This document shows positions 16,414 to 24,838 of a DNA stretch of 47,462 nt, piece after piece. The stretch comes from Streptomyces aureus (GTDB taxonomy: Bacteria > Actinomycetota > Actinomycetes > Streptomycetales > Streptomycetaceae): assembly GCF_000725495.1 (NCBI RefSeq), contig NZ_JNZD01000039.1, positions 1-47,462 on the forward strand. Reading direction: 5' to 3'. A program made the translations under genes and the position numbers. The stretch's first letter is position 1; the number at the start of each line of letters is the position of its first letter. The notes under the pieces are model-generated. The model made no database searches and was not told the DNA's origin. It saw only the letters and a list, made by a program, of their open reading frames with translations.

Positions 16414-17295
16414 GTGACAACCCCGAGCATCCCCGGATTCAGCGAACGCCGCGTGCGGGTCGACGACGGCGTCACGCTGAACGCCGCCGTCGGCGGCGAG
16501 GGCGCGCCGGTCGTCCTGCTGCACGGCTTTCCGCAGACCCACCTGATGTGGCGGCACGTCGCCGCCGACCTCGCGACCGACCACACCGTCATCTGCCCCG
16601 ACCTGCGCGGCTACGGCGCCAGCGACAAGCCGGCCGAGACCGGCCCCGAGGTCTACTCCAAGCGGACCATGGCCCGGGACGTCGTGCGCCTCGCCGCCGA
16701 ACTGGGACACGACCGGTTCGTTCTGGCCGGTCACGACCGCGGCGCCCTGGTCGCCTTCCGCGCCGCGATGGACCACCCGGACACCGTCTCCGGCGCCCTC
16801 TTCCTCGACGTACTGCCCACCCTGGACATGTGGGACGCCCTGCATGGTGTCTCTGCCGCGGTCGGTTTCCACCTGTACCTGATGGCGCAGGCCCCCGGCC
16901 TGCCCGAGGAGATGATCCAGGGGGCCGCCGACACCTTCTTCGCCTACTTCCTCGACGCCTGGACGAAGGACCCGGACGCGATCCCCGCCGATGTCCGCCG
17001 GCACTACCTCGCGGCGTCCGCGCAGGCGGTGCCCTCCATCGTCGCGGACTACCGCGCCTCGGCCGGCGTGGACGTCGACCACGACACCGCCGATCGCGAC
17101 GCGGGCAACAAGCTGGCCATGCCGGTGACCGTCCTCCAGCAGGACTGGGGCGCCGCCCTCGGCTACCACGCCCAGGGCCTGTGGAGCGCCTGGACCGACG
17201 ACCTCCGGCACCGTACGGTCTCCTGCGGTCACTTCATGGCCGAGGAGGACCCCAAGCTGATCGCCGACGAGATCCGGGCGCTCAACGACCGCTGA
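16414..17295 (+). CDS. Alpha/beta hydrolase of the haloacetate dehalogenase/epoxide hydrolase group
   Basis: A 293-residue cytoplasmic enzyme starting at GTG 16414 with AGGAG upstream. It shows the oxyanion HGFPQTHLMW (about 38), nucleophile Asp108 in GHDRGA and catalytic His273 in CGHFMAEE. An Asp nucleophile means a haloalkane/haloacetate dehalogenase or epoxide hydrolase type mechanism. The cap has FHLYLMAQAPGLPEEMI where, as I recall, fluoroacetate dehalogenases carry a His-Trp halide pocket. The Trp is not kept, so defluorination is doubtful. Divergent from the BTAD regulator, which may control it. Confidence 0.85.
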   Translation: MTTPSIPGFSERRVRVDDGVTLNAAVGGEGAPVVLLHGFPQTHLMWRHVAADLATDHTVICPDLRGYGASDKPAETGPEVYSKRTMARDVVRLAAELGHDRFVLAGHDRGALVAFRAAMDHPDTVSGALFLDVLPTLDMWDALHGVSAAVGFHLYLMAQAPGLPEEMIQGAADTFFAYFLDAWTKDPDAIPADVRRHYLAASAQAVPSIVADYRASAGVDVDHDTADRDAGNKLAMPVTVLQQDWGAALGYHAQGLWSAWTDDLRHRTVSCGHFMAEEDPKLIADEIRALNDR

Positions 17296-17560
17296 ACAGA
17301 GCCCTCCTGGTGACCCTGTCCCCTCCCTCCGCCGGAGCCCGGCCGGACTGGGTCCGGGTCACCATGCGGGCCGCGTCCCCGCCCCGGGGCGCACCGGGCC
17401 GAGGGCCGGTTCCGGGCCGGCGCGCACCGCCCCGACCGAAGACCGTGGTGCCAGGCGGAGACGCCATATCTGGCGCTTTCGCCGCCCAAGCGGAGCCAGC
17501 CTCCCCTCTTCGCGCGGGCCTGTGTCGGCCGTGGGGAACCCTGTGACAAGATCCGCTGGC

Positions 17561-19015
17561 ATGTCATCTGTCATGTCGTCTGCCATGCCTTCGTTAACTT
17601 CGTCGCCTTCGTCGCCCACGGGCCCCTCAAGAACCGGTCGCCGTCTGCTGGTCGCCCTGCTCGCGCTGCTCGCGACTGCAGGCTCCACCGTGGCCGAGGC
17701 CGGCACGCCGTCCGGCCCGGCGCCCGGCGCCGCGGTGAGAGCGGCCGAACCCGCGACGCCCGACCGCCCCAGCTACGACGTGAAGCTGCGCGCCGACGCC
17801 GACGGCTCCCACTGGGCGGGCCGGCAGACGGTGTCCTTCCGCAACGCCTCCAGCCGGCCCCTGCGTGAGGTGTACATACGCCTGTGGGGCAATGGCGAGG
17901 ACGGCTGCGGGACATCCGGAAGACCGTCCCCCGTCCGCATCTCCCACGTGCGCGGCGGCACTCCTGGCCGCCCCGGCGTGAAGTGCACGGCGCTGCGCAT
18001 CACCCTGCCGAGGCCGCTCGCACGCGGTGAGCGGACGGCCGTCTCGTTCGACGTGGCCCTCACCGTGCCCGCACGCAACAACCGCTTCGGCCGCGAAGGC
18101 GCGTTCCGCTTCCTGGGCAACGCGCTACCGGTCCTCGCCGTGCACGACGCGAGGGGGTGGCACCTCGATCCGTATGTGTCGTACGGCGAGAGCTTCTACA
18201 CCCTGGCGAGCGACTTCCGGGTGCGCCTCGACCACCCGTCCGCCCTCAAGGTCCCGGCGACCGGCAGCACATGGACCCGCCCCGGCGGTACCGGGCGTAC
18301 GGTCACCCACAGCGTCGCCAAGCGGGTGCGGGACTTCGCATGGGCGGCGGGCCCGTTCCGCACCGCGACCCAGACCTCGCCCGACGGCGTGCGCGTGAAG
18401 TCGTACTGGTCGCCGAACACGCCCGCCGCCGGTGTCCGCCTCAACCGCAAGGACGGCGTCGCCGCCATCGACCGGTTCGGCAGGGAGTTCGGCCGCTATC
18501 CGTACGGCGAGATGGACCTCGTGATGACCCCCCGGTTCGCCGGCGGCATGGAGTACCCCGGCCTGGTCATCCTCGGCACCGAGGAGGAGGGCGGCGCCAC
18601 CGTCCATGAGATCGCCCACCAGTGGTGGTACGGCGTCGTGGGCAACGACGAATACAACTCACCCTGGCTGGACGAGAGTTTCGCTCAGTACGCGACCGCG
18701 CGCTACTACCGCTGGGACGGGTTCGAGTGCTCGCCGGACGACTCCTGGCCGAGCGCCACCGCCGCACCCACCAACTCGATGGCCTACTGGTCTGCACACC
18801 GTGGCGAGTACTTCCAGGTCGTGTACGGGATCGGCCCCTGCGTCCTGGCCGACCTGGAGCACGTCCTCGGGGCCGGCACCATGGCACGCCTCATCAAGAA
18901 GTACGCCCACGACCACTGGTACGGCGTCTCCACCACCGTCGACTTCAAGAGGGCCGCACAGTCGATGACGCACAGGGACCTCGGCCCCTTCTGGCGGAAG
19001 CACCGCATCCGCTGA
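17561..19015 (+). CDS. Secreted M1-family zinc metallopeptidase with a TTA codon
   Basis: From ATG 17561 the product is 484 residues. The N terminus contains GRRLLVALLALLATAG, a signal peptide core. The catalytic site is H349-E-I-A-H353 with third zinc ligand E372 in WLDESFAQY, exactly 18 residues after the second His, as in gluzincin aminopeptidases. The substrate motif GGMEYPG lies just upstream. It probably releases N-terminal amino acids outside the cell. Codon 12 is TTA (17594-17596), so translation should depend on bldA tRNA. No ribosome binding site precedes the ATG. CAAGAT at 17547-17552 could be a -10 box for a leaderless mRNA. A GTG at 17522 is the longer alternative. Confidence 0.85.
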   Translation: MSSVMSSAMPSLTSSPSSPTGPSRTGRRLLVALLALLATAGSTVAEAGTPSGPAPGAAVRAAEPATPDRPSYDVKLRADADGSHWAGRQTVSFRNASSRPLREVYIRLWGNGEDGCGTSGRPSPVRISHVRGGTPGRPGVKCTALRITLPRPLARGERTAVSFDVALTVPARNNRFGREGAFRFLGNALPVLAVHDARGWHLDPYVSYGESFYTLASDFRVRLDHPSALKVPATGSTWTRPGGTGRTVTHSVAKRVRDFAWAAGPFRTATQTSPDGVRVKSYWSPNTPAAGVRLNRKDGVAAIDRFGREFGRYPYGEMDLVMTPRFAGGMEYPGLVILGTEEEGGATVHEIAHQWWYGVVGNDEYNSPWLDESFAQYATARYYRWDGFECSPDDSWPSATAAPTNSMAYWSAHRGEYFQVVYGIGPCVLADLEHVLGAGTMARLIKKYAHDHWYGVSTTVDFKRAAQSMTHRDLGPFWRKHRIR

Positions 19016-19043
19016 AGGCGCACTCCGCTCGCGGGTGACGGGT

Positions 19044-19084
19044 GTACCCCGTCGGCGCCACGACGACGGTGACCGACGGGGTAC
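19044..19084 (+). terminator. Hairpin terminator after the M1 peptidase gene
   Basis: GTACCCCGTCGG (19044-19055) pairs perfectly with CCGACGGGGTAC (19073-19084) around a 17-base loop. It lies 29 bases after the stop and has no U-tract, as usual for Streptomyces. Confidence 0.75.
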
Positions 19085-19138
19085 GCGGGGTTCTGACCGG
19101 CTGTACGTCCGTGCGCTTGGGGCCGGCCGCATGTGGAA

Positions 19139-19167
19139 GGCGGTGCGGCTCTTGACTCCGCACCGCC
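19139..19167. terminator. Second hairpin between convergent genes
   Basis: GGCGGTGCGG (19139-19148) pairs with CCGCACCGCC (19158-19167) around a 9-base loop. It lies between the M1 peptidase gene and the secreted protein gene read from the right, and could serve either. Confidence 0.65.
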
Positions 19168-19233
19168 CTCGTGGGGTTGCGCTCGTCGACGTAGACCGAG
19201 CGTCTGTGGGACGCCCGGGCATCCGCGAGGCTG

Positions 19234-20019
19234 CTACTTCAGTGCTACCGCGTCTCCCGTGGACACCACGCGAGCAGTCGTTGTCGTACCGGGGAAGTAC
19301 CAGCGCCAGCTGCCCGCCGAGGTGGCGGTGACCTTGGTGCTGAGAGTGCCTGCTTCGCCGGATTTCACTGTCTTGACGGTGCTGTAGTGAGCGGCGCCGG
19401 CCTTCCTGTACTGGAGCTTCACGTCCTGTCCTGTGAAACCGTGGTACTTCCGGTCTTCCCAGTTGGCCCGGGACAGCTTGCCGCTGATGGTGAGCGTTGC
19501 ACCCTTGGCGACGGGTTCAGGTGTCGCGTTCGTGGTGAGCTGGGATGCGCGCTTCATCTTGAACTCGGCGATGTGGTCGGCGATCCAGTAGTCGCCGTCG
19601 TTGGCCTTGACGGTCGCATCGGCCTGCCAGACGCCCGCGGTGTGGTTCACGTCCTCGGGCAGGCTGTCCGGGAGCCATGCCGGGTCGATCACCATGGAGG
19701 CCGTGCAGACCGACGTGGTGGAACTCTTCTTCGCGCACCGGGTGTCCACCCAGTCGCTGAAGCCCCAGCCGTTGCTCTTGTTGATGACATCGACACGTGA
19801 CAGGCCCTTCACCCCGGAGTTGTCCCGGATGGTGATGGCGATCGGGTAGGTGACGCGCTTCGTGGTGCCGATGATGACGTTGTTCCCGCCGTTCACGACG
19901 GCGGCGGTGACGCGGATGTCACCCCGGCCTTCCGCGTGAGCCCCGGTCGCGGCCAACAGCGTGAACGCCGAGGCACCGGTCGCCAGGATCCAGGCGGTCC
20001 TGGCCGTTCTGCCTTGCAT
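19234..20019 (-). CDS. Small secreted protein, family copy 1
   Basis: The 261-residue product has a signal peptide (about 1-29, ending GAHAEG). The N-terminal domain begins DIRVTAAVVNGGNNVIIGTT. Cysteine pairs C94/C105 may form a disulphide. The C-terminal domain starts NATPEPVAKGATLTISGKLS and runs to the end. I read it as an extracellular beta-sandwich or Ig-like module of about 90 residues. Relatives in Streptomyces are annotated as hypothetical or loosely as calcium-binding; I see no calcium motif. Copy 2 at 20986-21771 has the same length and layout, and a pseudogene copy lies at 13734-14085. GGGGAGGGATC precedes the ATG. Confidence 0.75.
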   Translation of the reverse strand: MQGRTARTAWILATGASAFTLLAATGAHAEGRGDIRVTAAVVNGGNNVIIGTTKRVTYPIAITIRDNSGVKGLSRVDVINKSNGWGFSDWVDTRCAKKSSTTSVCTASMVIDPAWLPDSLPEDVNHTAGVWQADATVKANDGDYWIADHIAEFKMKRASQLTTNATPEPVAKGATLTISGKLSRANWEDRKYHGFTGQDVKLQYRKAGAAHYSTVKTVKSGEAGTLSTKVTATSAGSWRWYFPGTTTTARVVSTGDAVALK

Positions 20020-20265
20020 GATCCCTCCCCTGATTTGTGGGAGGAGAGACTACACAGGTGATCAACAACTTGACGTAGGGGTTCGCCCAGTGGCGCGCTT
20101 CACCCGAACCCTATGAACCACGCCCGCGCCACGGTGCGTGGTCGACGGCGGACGGGACGGGAGCCGGGAAGCGTGGTGGGCAGCGGATCGTCCTCGTTCT
20201 ACCGCTGTCGGACCCGGGCGCTATTTTGAGGCCCCACTAGTCAGCAACGGCGGAAGGAGCCGGCC

Positions 20266-20745
20266 GTGGGTGCCAGCGGATGGAACTACGTCGCTGCCTA
20301 CAGCGGAAGTGTCGAGGTGACGCTGGAGGCCCTGCACGACGAGGTGTTTCAGGAGCTGTACGGCGATGGCGAGGAGTATGAGAGCCGTGAGGAGCTCTAC
20401 GCCGACGAGGAGTTCATGAGCGAAGAGGGCACTCATTCGATCTTGGACGTCCTCCGCGTGGTCGAGACGACCGAGCCCCCGCAGCAGCGGGAAGCGGACT
20501 ACTTCACGCTCCGCCCGCTGCCCCCCGCCCGGCTCGTGCAGCACTTTGGCTCGGATCGCCCAACCGTGCAGCAGTACGAAGACGCGATGGCTCGGGCCTA
20601 TGAGGCCATGCGCACCAGACATCCCCTGGAGCAGGACACGACCCTGCTTGGCGAAGATCGGATGCGCTGGACCGGCGTCTACGTAGTCCTCTACACCGAC
20701 AGCCAACCCACCCATGTCGGCTTCTTCGGTTCTTCCGGGGACTGA
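20266..20745 (+). CDS. Acidic cytoplasmic protein of unknown function
   Basis: A 159-residue protein from GTG 20266, with GGAAGGAG well placed upstream. It is strongly acidic in the first half (GDGEEYESREELYADEEFMS) and has no signal or membrane segment. I do not recognise a domain. The strong ribosome binding site and third-position bias support it as real. It runs toward the secreted-protein gene at 20986-21771 and is separated from it by a strong terminator. Confidence 0.65.
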   Translation: MGASGWNYVAAYSGSVEVTLEALHDEVFQELYGDGEEYESREELYADEEFMSEEGTHSILDVLRVVETTEPPQQREADYFTLRPLPPARLVQHFGSDRPTVQQYEDAMARAYEAMRTRHPLEQDTTLLGEDRMRWTGVYVVLYTDSQPTHVGFFGSSGD

Positions 20746-20877
20746 GCCTCACGTGCAAGCGGTCGCGCCGAGGCAGTACTGCCGCTCAGGACAGAGTTGG
20801 TTGAATAACGTCGGCAGGCCGTCGTGGTCGACCTGATGAGGGTGAGGCCACAGGTCCAGAGGATCAACGTCATACGG

Positions 20878-20913
20878 GTGGGGGCGCCGTCCCGTTAGGA
20901 ACGGCGCCCCCAC
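20878..20913. terminator. Strong bidirectional hairpin terminator
   Basis: GTGGGGGCGCCGT (20878-20890) pairs perfectly with ACGGCGCCCCCAC (20901-20913) around a 10-base loop. The 13-bp stem sits between two convergent genes. Confidence 0.85.
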
Positions 20914-20985
20914 TGGACATCCGCTGACACTCGACCAGGTGTGGTGCGACGGCCGCCTGACGTCGGAAACGCTCTCAGTACCTGG

Positions 20986-21771
20986 CTATTGGACGTCCAC
21001 GAAGTCGCCGGTCGCGTTGACCGCCGGAGTCGTCGTCGTGCCCGCGAAGCTGTAACGGAAGTAGCCGTCGACGGAAGCGGTGACGGTCGTCCGCAGGTTG
21101 CCCGTCGCGTCGGACTTGATCGTCTTCACCGTGGTGTAGGTGTCGCTGCCCTTCTTGCGGAACTGCAGCTTTACCGACTGGTTCGTGTAGCCGTGGTACT
21201 TGTTGTCCTCCCAGTTGGCCCGCGAGAGCTTTCCGGTGACCGTGACGGTCTTGCCCTTCTTCACCGGCTCCGGCGAGGCGTTGACCGTCAGCTTCGAGTA
21301 GCGCTGCACCTTGAACGTGGTGGCCGCATCCCGGTGGATGTAGTTGTAGTCGTTGGCGGATACCAGCGTGGCGAGGTTCCAGGTGGCCGCCGCGTTGTTG
21401 TCCACGAAGCCGGTCGACGCCTGCGGGTCGAACGTCAGAGTGCCCGTGCAGGTAGACGTAGTGGCGCTCGCCTTGACGCACGTGATGTCACCGTCGTCGT
21501 ACCAGATCTGGGCGAAGTTCGGTTTCGGACCGGAGGCGCTGATGTACGTGGTTTCGGCGATGCCCGAATCGTCCGACGCAGTCACGGAGACCTTGGCGGA
21601 CACCACGTTGGTGGTACCGACCACGACCGGCTTGCCGCCGTTGACGACGACCTTGTCGATCGTGATGTTGCCCGAACCGCCGTCTGCCGCCTGAGCGTTG
21701 GTGGCCCCGATTGCGGTGGCGACCAGTGCGACGCTGGTGCCGAGCAGGGCAAGGCGCATGGCTTTGCGCAA
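20986..21771 (-). CDS. Small secreted protein, family copy 2
   Basis: I choose the TTG start at 21771 because GGGGGG lies 6 bases upstream and it gives 261 residues, the same length as copy 1. ATG 21759 has no ribosome binding site at proper distance. The signal peptide runs MRKAMRLALLGTSVALVATA and ends near AQAADG. The N-terminal domain has ITIDKVVVNGGKPVVVGTTN. The C-terminal module begins NASPEPVKKGKTVTVTGKLS and ends ATGDFVDVQ. It is likely exported and possibly bound to the cell surface. Activity unknown. Copies 1 and 2 differ much in the N-terminal half and less in the C-terminal module. Confidence 0.78.
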   Translation of the reverse strand: MRKAMRLALLGTSVALVATAIGATNAQAADGGSGNITIDKVVVNGGKPVVVGTTNVVSAKVSVTASDDSGIAETTYISASGPKPNFAQIWYDDGDITCVKASATTSTCTGTLTFDPQASTGFVDNNAAATWNLATLVSANDYNYIHRDAATTFKVQRYSKLTVNASPEPVKKGKTVTVTGKLSRANWEDNKYHGYTNQSVKLQFRKKGSDTYTTVKTIKSDATGNLRTTVTASVDGYFRYSFAGTTTTPAVNATGDFVDVQ

Positions 21772-21844
21772 AATGTTCCCCCCACTGATTCTTTGATTGA
21801 TCAGAGGAAGCGTACGGCGTTGGCCAACGGTCAACCGCTGATTT

Positions 21845-21891
21845 GGTTGCGGTACAGCGGTACAGCGGTACAGCGGTGAAGTACCGCAACC
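21845..21891. repeat. 11-bp inverted repeat enclosing three 8-bp direct repeats
   Basis: GGTTGCGGTAC (21845-21855) is the perfect reverse complement of GTACCGCAACC (21881-21891). Three tandem copies of ACAGCGGT (21854-21877) start in the left arm and fill most of the loop. It lies between the divergent genes at 20986-21771 and 22005-22808 and could be a regulator binding site or a hairpin. Confidence 0.8.
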
Positions 21892-22004
21892 ACGCCCACC
21901 GCCCGCGGCCAGTACCTTCCGAAGAGGCCGCCTTCGCTGGTACGACACATGTCTGGAAGTCTGGCCGTCTCTGGCGATCGACACGGCGGTGGGGCGGGAA
22001 GCTG

Positions 22005-22808
22005 ATGAAGGGACTGGGGTGGGGCAGGCGTCGGCGAGCCCGTGAGGGAGTGTCAGGGGTGCGGGACGAGGCCTGGGGTGAGTACCTGCGGCAGTCGCCG
22101 GAGGGAACGGAGTTGCTCGCTTGGTGGCAGCAGGCGCGGGACGGAATGAGTCGTACCGACCGGGACGCCTACGGGGAGCGGCTGGCGTCCCTGCTGGCTG
22201 ACGCGTCCGCGCGTGACTGTGCGGCGGCGGGGTTCGGGTGCACACGGCGCATCGATCGTGTCTGCCGAGAGCCGTCGGTGTGCCGGCTGGACCCTGTTGC
22301 GCCAACTCCCGCCGAGGATGCGCCACGTGGCGAGCGCGAGGGCCCGGTCCAGGGTGCCTGCGGCGGATTCCACAGCTTTCGGGGTGACTTCACGGTTCAT
22401 GTGTGGTTCAGCGGTGGAGAAGACCTCCATCGTGCGGTGTTCTGGCACGACATGGAGGCGTCGACCGTGCGATTGTGGGTGGACGGTATCCCGGTGGGCA
22501 CTGCGGACGACTTGAACCCCTACGGGCACTGGCTCGACGGCAGACTCCTGGTGGTACAGGCAGAGGGGCCGGACGATCATCCCCTGCAGTCGTACGGCCC
22601 GGGGCTGCCGGTCACCGGGATCGCCTCCGTGCTGATCCACGACACGGCTCACGGCTCCACACAGACGCTGATCCCCGGACCTCACGAGACCTGGACCGAA
22701 CCACAAGTCGTCCGAGCAGGTGAGACCCTGCGGGTGTACGCCACCCCGGAGGCCCGGATCGCCGACGTACCCGACCGGATCCTGTCGCTCCGGGCGGCGC
22801 CGGAGTGA
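22005..22808 (+). CDS. Conserved-looking protein of unknown function
   Basis: From ATG 22005 the product is 267 residues. The first 100 residues are basic and helical, with Cys residues in DCAAAGFGCTRRIDRVC. The second half begins CGGFHSFRGDFTVHVWFSGG and looks like an all-beta domain (RLWVDGIPVGTADDLNPYGH). No signal peptide or membrane helix is seen. I do not recognise a family. The gene at 22874 follows in the same direction after 65 bases and may be co-transcribed. Confidence 0.62.
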   Translation: MKGLGWGRRRRAREGVSGVRDEAWGEYLRQSPEGTELLAWWQQARDGMSRTDRDAYGERLASLLADASARDCAAAGFGCTRRIDRVCREPSVCRLDPVAPTPAEDAPRGEREGPVQGACGGFHSFRGDFTVHVWFSGGEDLHRAVFWHDMEASTVRLWVDGIPVGTADDLNPYGHWLDGRLLVVQAEGPDDHPLQSYGPGLPVTGIASVLIHDTAHGSTQTLIPGPHETWTEPQVVRAGETLRVYATPEARIADVPDRILSLRAAPE

Positions 22809-22873
22809 TGGCGGGAACCTTCCGCGTCGCCGGCACCTGATACCGACCCTCCAACAGCGAAAGCACGGCGTTC

Positions 22874-23368
22874 ATGACTGACGAACTGCGCCCCGGCCGG
22901 GCCGAAATGGTCAGGCTCACCACCACACTACGCATGGACGGCGAGCCTTCGTCCGTGGTCGCGATGCAGAACGGCCATGACCGGCAGGGCATATGGCTCG
23001 GATCGGATCCGGCGGGGAGTCGCGGCCCTCGGCTCCAGGTCGACTTCAGTAGCGGATCGGCCCGGCTGTACGCCGACAAGCCACAGAAGCAGCAGGTGGG
23101 TGAGCGCTCGGGGAACACCGTGAGGCTCTGGTCTCAGGAGTACCGCCTCCACCGGCAATGGCTCTGGCCCAGACTGAACTTCAGGGTTACCGTCGGCGAG
23201 CACACGATTCTGCGCGTGCGTGAACGGTTCCGACGCAGCGGCGGCGCCCGCGTCTTCGATACACACAGCGACGCCGCACTCGATCCCGTCGTCACCCTCG
23301 CTCTGCTCCTGCTGGAGGGGCGCCCGGACAAGATCCGTTTCAGCCGCGACGATTCCACCCGGTTGTGA
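22874..23368 (+). CDS. Protein of unknown function, beta-rich
   Basis: The 164-residue product starts MTDELRPGRAEMVRLTTTLR. It is predicted soluble, with alternating hydrophobic strands (RVTVGEHTILRVRERF) and a C-terminal LALLLLEGRPDKIRF. The layout recalls small tubby/LURP-like proteins, but I cannot support that beyond impression. Probably in one transcript with the gene before it. Confidence 0.58.
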   Translation: MTDELRPGRAEMVRLTTTLRMDGEPSSVVAMQNGHDRQGIWLGSDPAGSRGPRLQVDFSSGSARLYADKPQKQQVGERSGNTVRLWSQEYRLHRQWLWPRLNFRVTVGEHTILRVRERFRRSGGARVFDTHSDAALDPVVTLALLLLEGRPDKIRFSRDDSTRL

Positions 23369-23523
23369 GCCTCGGTCCCGCAGAACTCCGGCCGGCTGCC
23401 CCCATAGGCGACGCTCCGTCTGTCATCGACGGGAGCTGTCACAGAGGTGAGGTCCCCTCGAACGGGACCGGAACTTCCTGACGGAGGGCGGAGGGGCGGA
23501 CGGGCGGAGCGCGGGCCCTCCGG

Positions 23524-24516
23524 TCAGCTGGACTCGCGGACCACCAGTTCGTTCGGCATGATCACCGGCTTCCTGGGACCGCCCTCGATGAGCGCCAGCA
23601 GCAGGCGCACCGTGGCGGTGGCCTGGTCGGCCATGGAACTGCGCACCGAGGTGAGCGCGGGAGTCGTGTACGCGGCGGCCTCGATGTCGTCGAACCCGAC
23701 CACGGCCACGTCCTCGGGGACCCGGCGGCCCGCCTGGTGCAGGGTGCGCAGCGCCCCGATGGCCATGAGGTCGTTGGCCGCGAACACCGCGTCGACGTCC
23801 GGGTCGTCCTCCAGGAGCTGCCGCATGCCTTCCGCGCCCGACACCCGCGTGAAGTCGCCCAGCGCGACGATGGAGCGGCGGCCGGTGTCCCGCAGGGTCG
23901 CGCGGTACCCCTCGAGCCGTTCGCGGGCCTCGTACAGGTCCAGCGGCCCGGTGATCGTGGCGATCCGGCGTCTGCCCCGCTCCAGCAGGTGCCGTACGGC
24001 CAGCTCCGCACCGCCCGCGTTGTCCAGCGCCACGTACGGGACGTCCGTCGCGGCGGTGCGGTTGAAGGACGCGACCGGCAGGCCCATGCGGGCGAGCGCG
24101 GCCGGCAGGGGATCGGCGCCGTGCAGCGCCACGAGCATCACGCCGTCCACATGGCCCCCCGCCACGTAGCGCTCCACCCGGGCCCGGCTCTCGTCGGACT
24201 CGGCGAGGATCAGCACCACGCGTCTGCCGACGGCCTCCAACTCCCGGCTGACGGTGCGCACCACGGTGGAGAACAGCGGATCGTCGGACACCACGCCCTT
24301 GGGCGGGTCGGACACGACCACGGCCACGGCGTCCGTGCGGCGGGTGACCAGGTTGCGGGCGGCGGCGTTCGGCACGTAGCCGAGTTCCCGTACCGCCCGC
24401 ATGACGACGTCCCGGATCTCCGGCGCGACGGTGGTCTCCCCGTTGACGACTCGGGAGACGCTCGACTTGGACACGCCGGCCCGGGCGGCGACCACCTCGA
24501 GTGTGGGTCGTTTCAT
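23524..24516 (-). CDS. LacI-family transcriptional regulator
   Basis: The 330-residue protein starts MKRPTLEVVAARAGVSKSSV, the classic LacI helix-turn-helix at about 5-24 with hinge LGYVPNAAARNL near 46-57. The remainder is a periplasmic-binding-protein-like effector domain (DGVMLVALHG, ITGPLDLYEARERLEGYRAT, VFAANDLMAIGALRTL, VPEDVAVVGFDDIEAA). It stands divergent from the GH16 glucanase gene. Three palindromes in the 320-base gap suggest that it represses both genes until an oligosaccharide inducer binds. It resembles CebR/CelR-type cellulose-utilisation repressors in the hinge and in the operator sequence. Confidence 0.9.
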   Translation of the reverse strand: MKRPTLEVVAARAGVSKSSVSRVVNGETTVAPEIRDVVMRAVRELGYVPNAAARNLVTRRTDAVAVVVSDPPKGVVSDDPLFSTVVRTVSRELEAVGRRVVLILAESDESRARVERYVAGGHVDGVMLVALHGADPLPAALARMGLPVASFNRTAATDVPYVALDNAGGAELAVRHLLERGRRRIATITGPLDLYEARERLEGYRATLRDTGRRSIVALGDFTRVSGAEGMRQLLEDDPDVDAVFAANDLMAIGALRTLHQAGRRVPEDVAVVGFDDIEAAAYTTPALTSVRSSMADQATATVRLLLALIEGGPRKPVIMPNELVVRESS

Positions 24517-24551
24517 CGCCTTCCGATCACCGGTGCCCGGTCGTCGAGTCC

Positions 24552-24567
24552 AGGGAGCGTTTCCCCT
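24552..24567. promoter_or_regulatory. LacI-type operator near the regulator's own start
   Basis: AGGGAGCGTTTCCCCT is an imperfect palindrome 35 bases upstream of the lacI-type start (24516). It shares the GGGAGCG half-site with the operator at 24797, suggesting autoregulation. Confidence 0.5.
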
Positions 24568-24694
24568 CAGGATGACCTCGGTCCGATCCGCCTGTCAACG
24601 ACGCTTTTCATGCTTCTGGTTGGCGGTCTCTAGCCTCAACTTGCCGCTGTCCGGGACCGGTCGGCCGGCGTCTCGCGCTCCGCCTCAGTGGATC

Positions 24695-24712
24695 TCAGGA
24701 ACCGTTCCCTGA
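24695..24712. promoter_or_regulatory. Possible LacI-type operator, middle of the gap
   Basis: TCAGGAACCGTTCCCTGA is a near palindrome (arms TCAGGAAC and GTTCCCTGA, one base difference) about 130 bases before the glucanase start. Confidence 0.45.
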
Positions 24713-24796
24713 CACGCGGCGCGTGATTCGGTGGTGTTGCCGGCCTGTTGCCGCAAGCCTTGACAGGCCACCGACACGGGCCCATTCTCAGCCGTC

Positions 24797-24810
24797 AGGG
24801 AGCGCTCCCT
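24797..24810. promoter_or_regulatory. Perfect LacI-type operator before the glucanase gene
   Basis: AGGGAGCGCTCCCT is a perfect 14-bp palindrome ending 28 bases before the GTG at 24839. Its 12-bp core GGGAGCGCTCCC is identical to the core of the known CebR/CelR box TGGGAGCGCTCCCA of Streptomyces and Thermobifida. It likely blocks transcription of the glucanase gene. Confidence 0.75.
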
Positions 24811-24838
24811 CACCCTTTCCCCCACTGAGGAGTCGCCC

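Noticed and set aside
16414..17295. Calling the hydrolase a fluoroacetate dehalogenase
   Set aside because: Nucleophile and His fit, but the halide-binding Trp of the cap region is not conserved.
14133..17546. Plus-strand frames of 328, 357 and 736 codons over the BTAD regulator and hydrolase
   Set aside because: They overlap well-supported genes in other frames and encode Arg/Pro/Gly-rich sequences.
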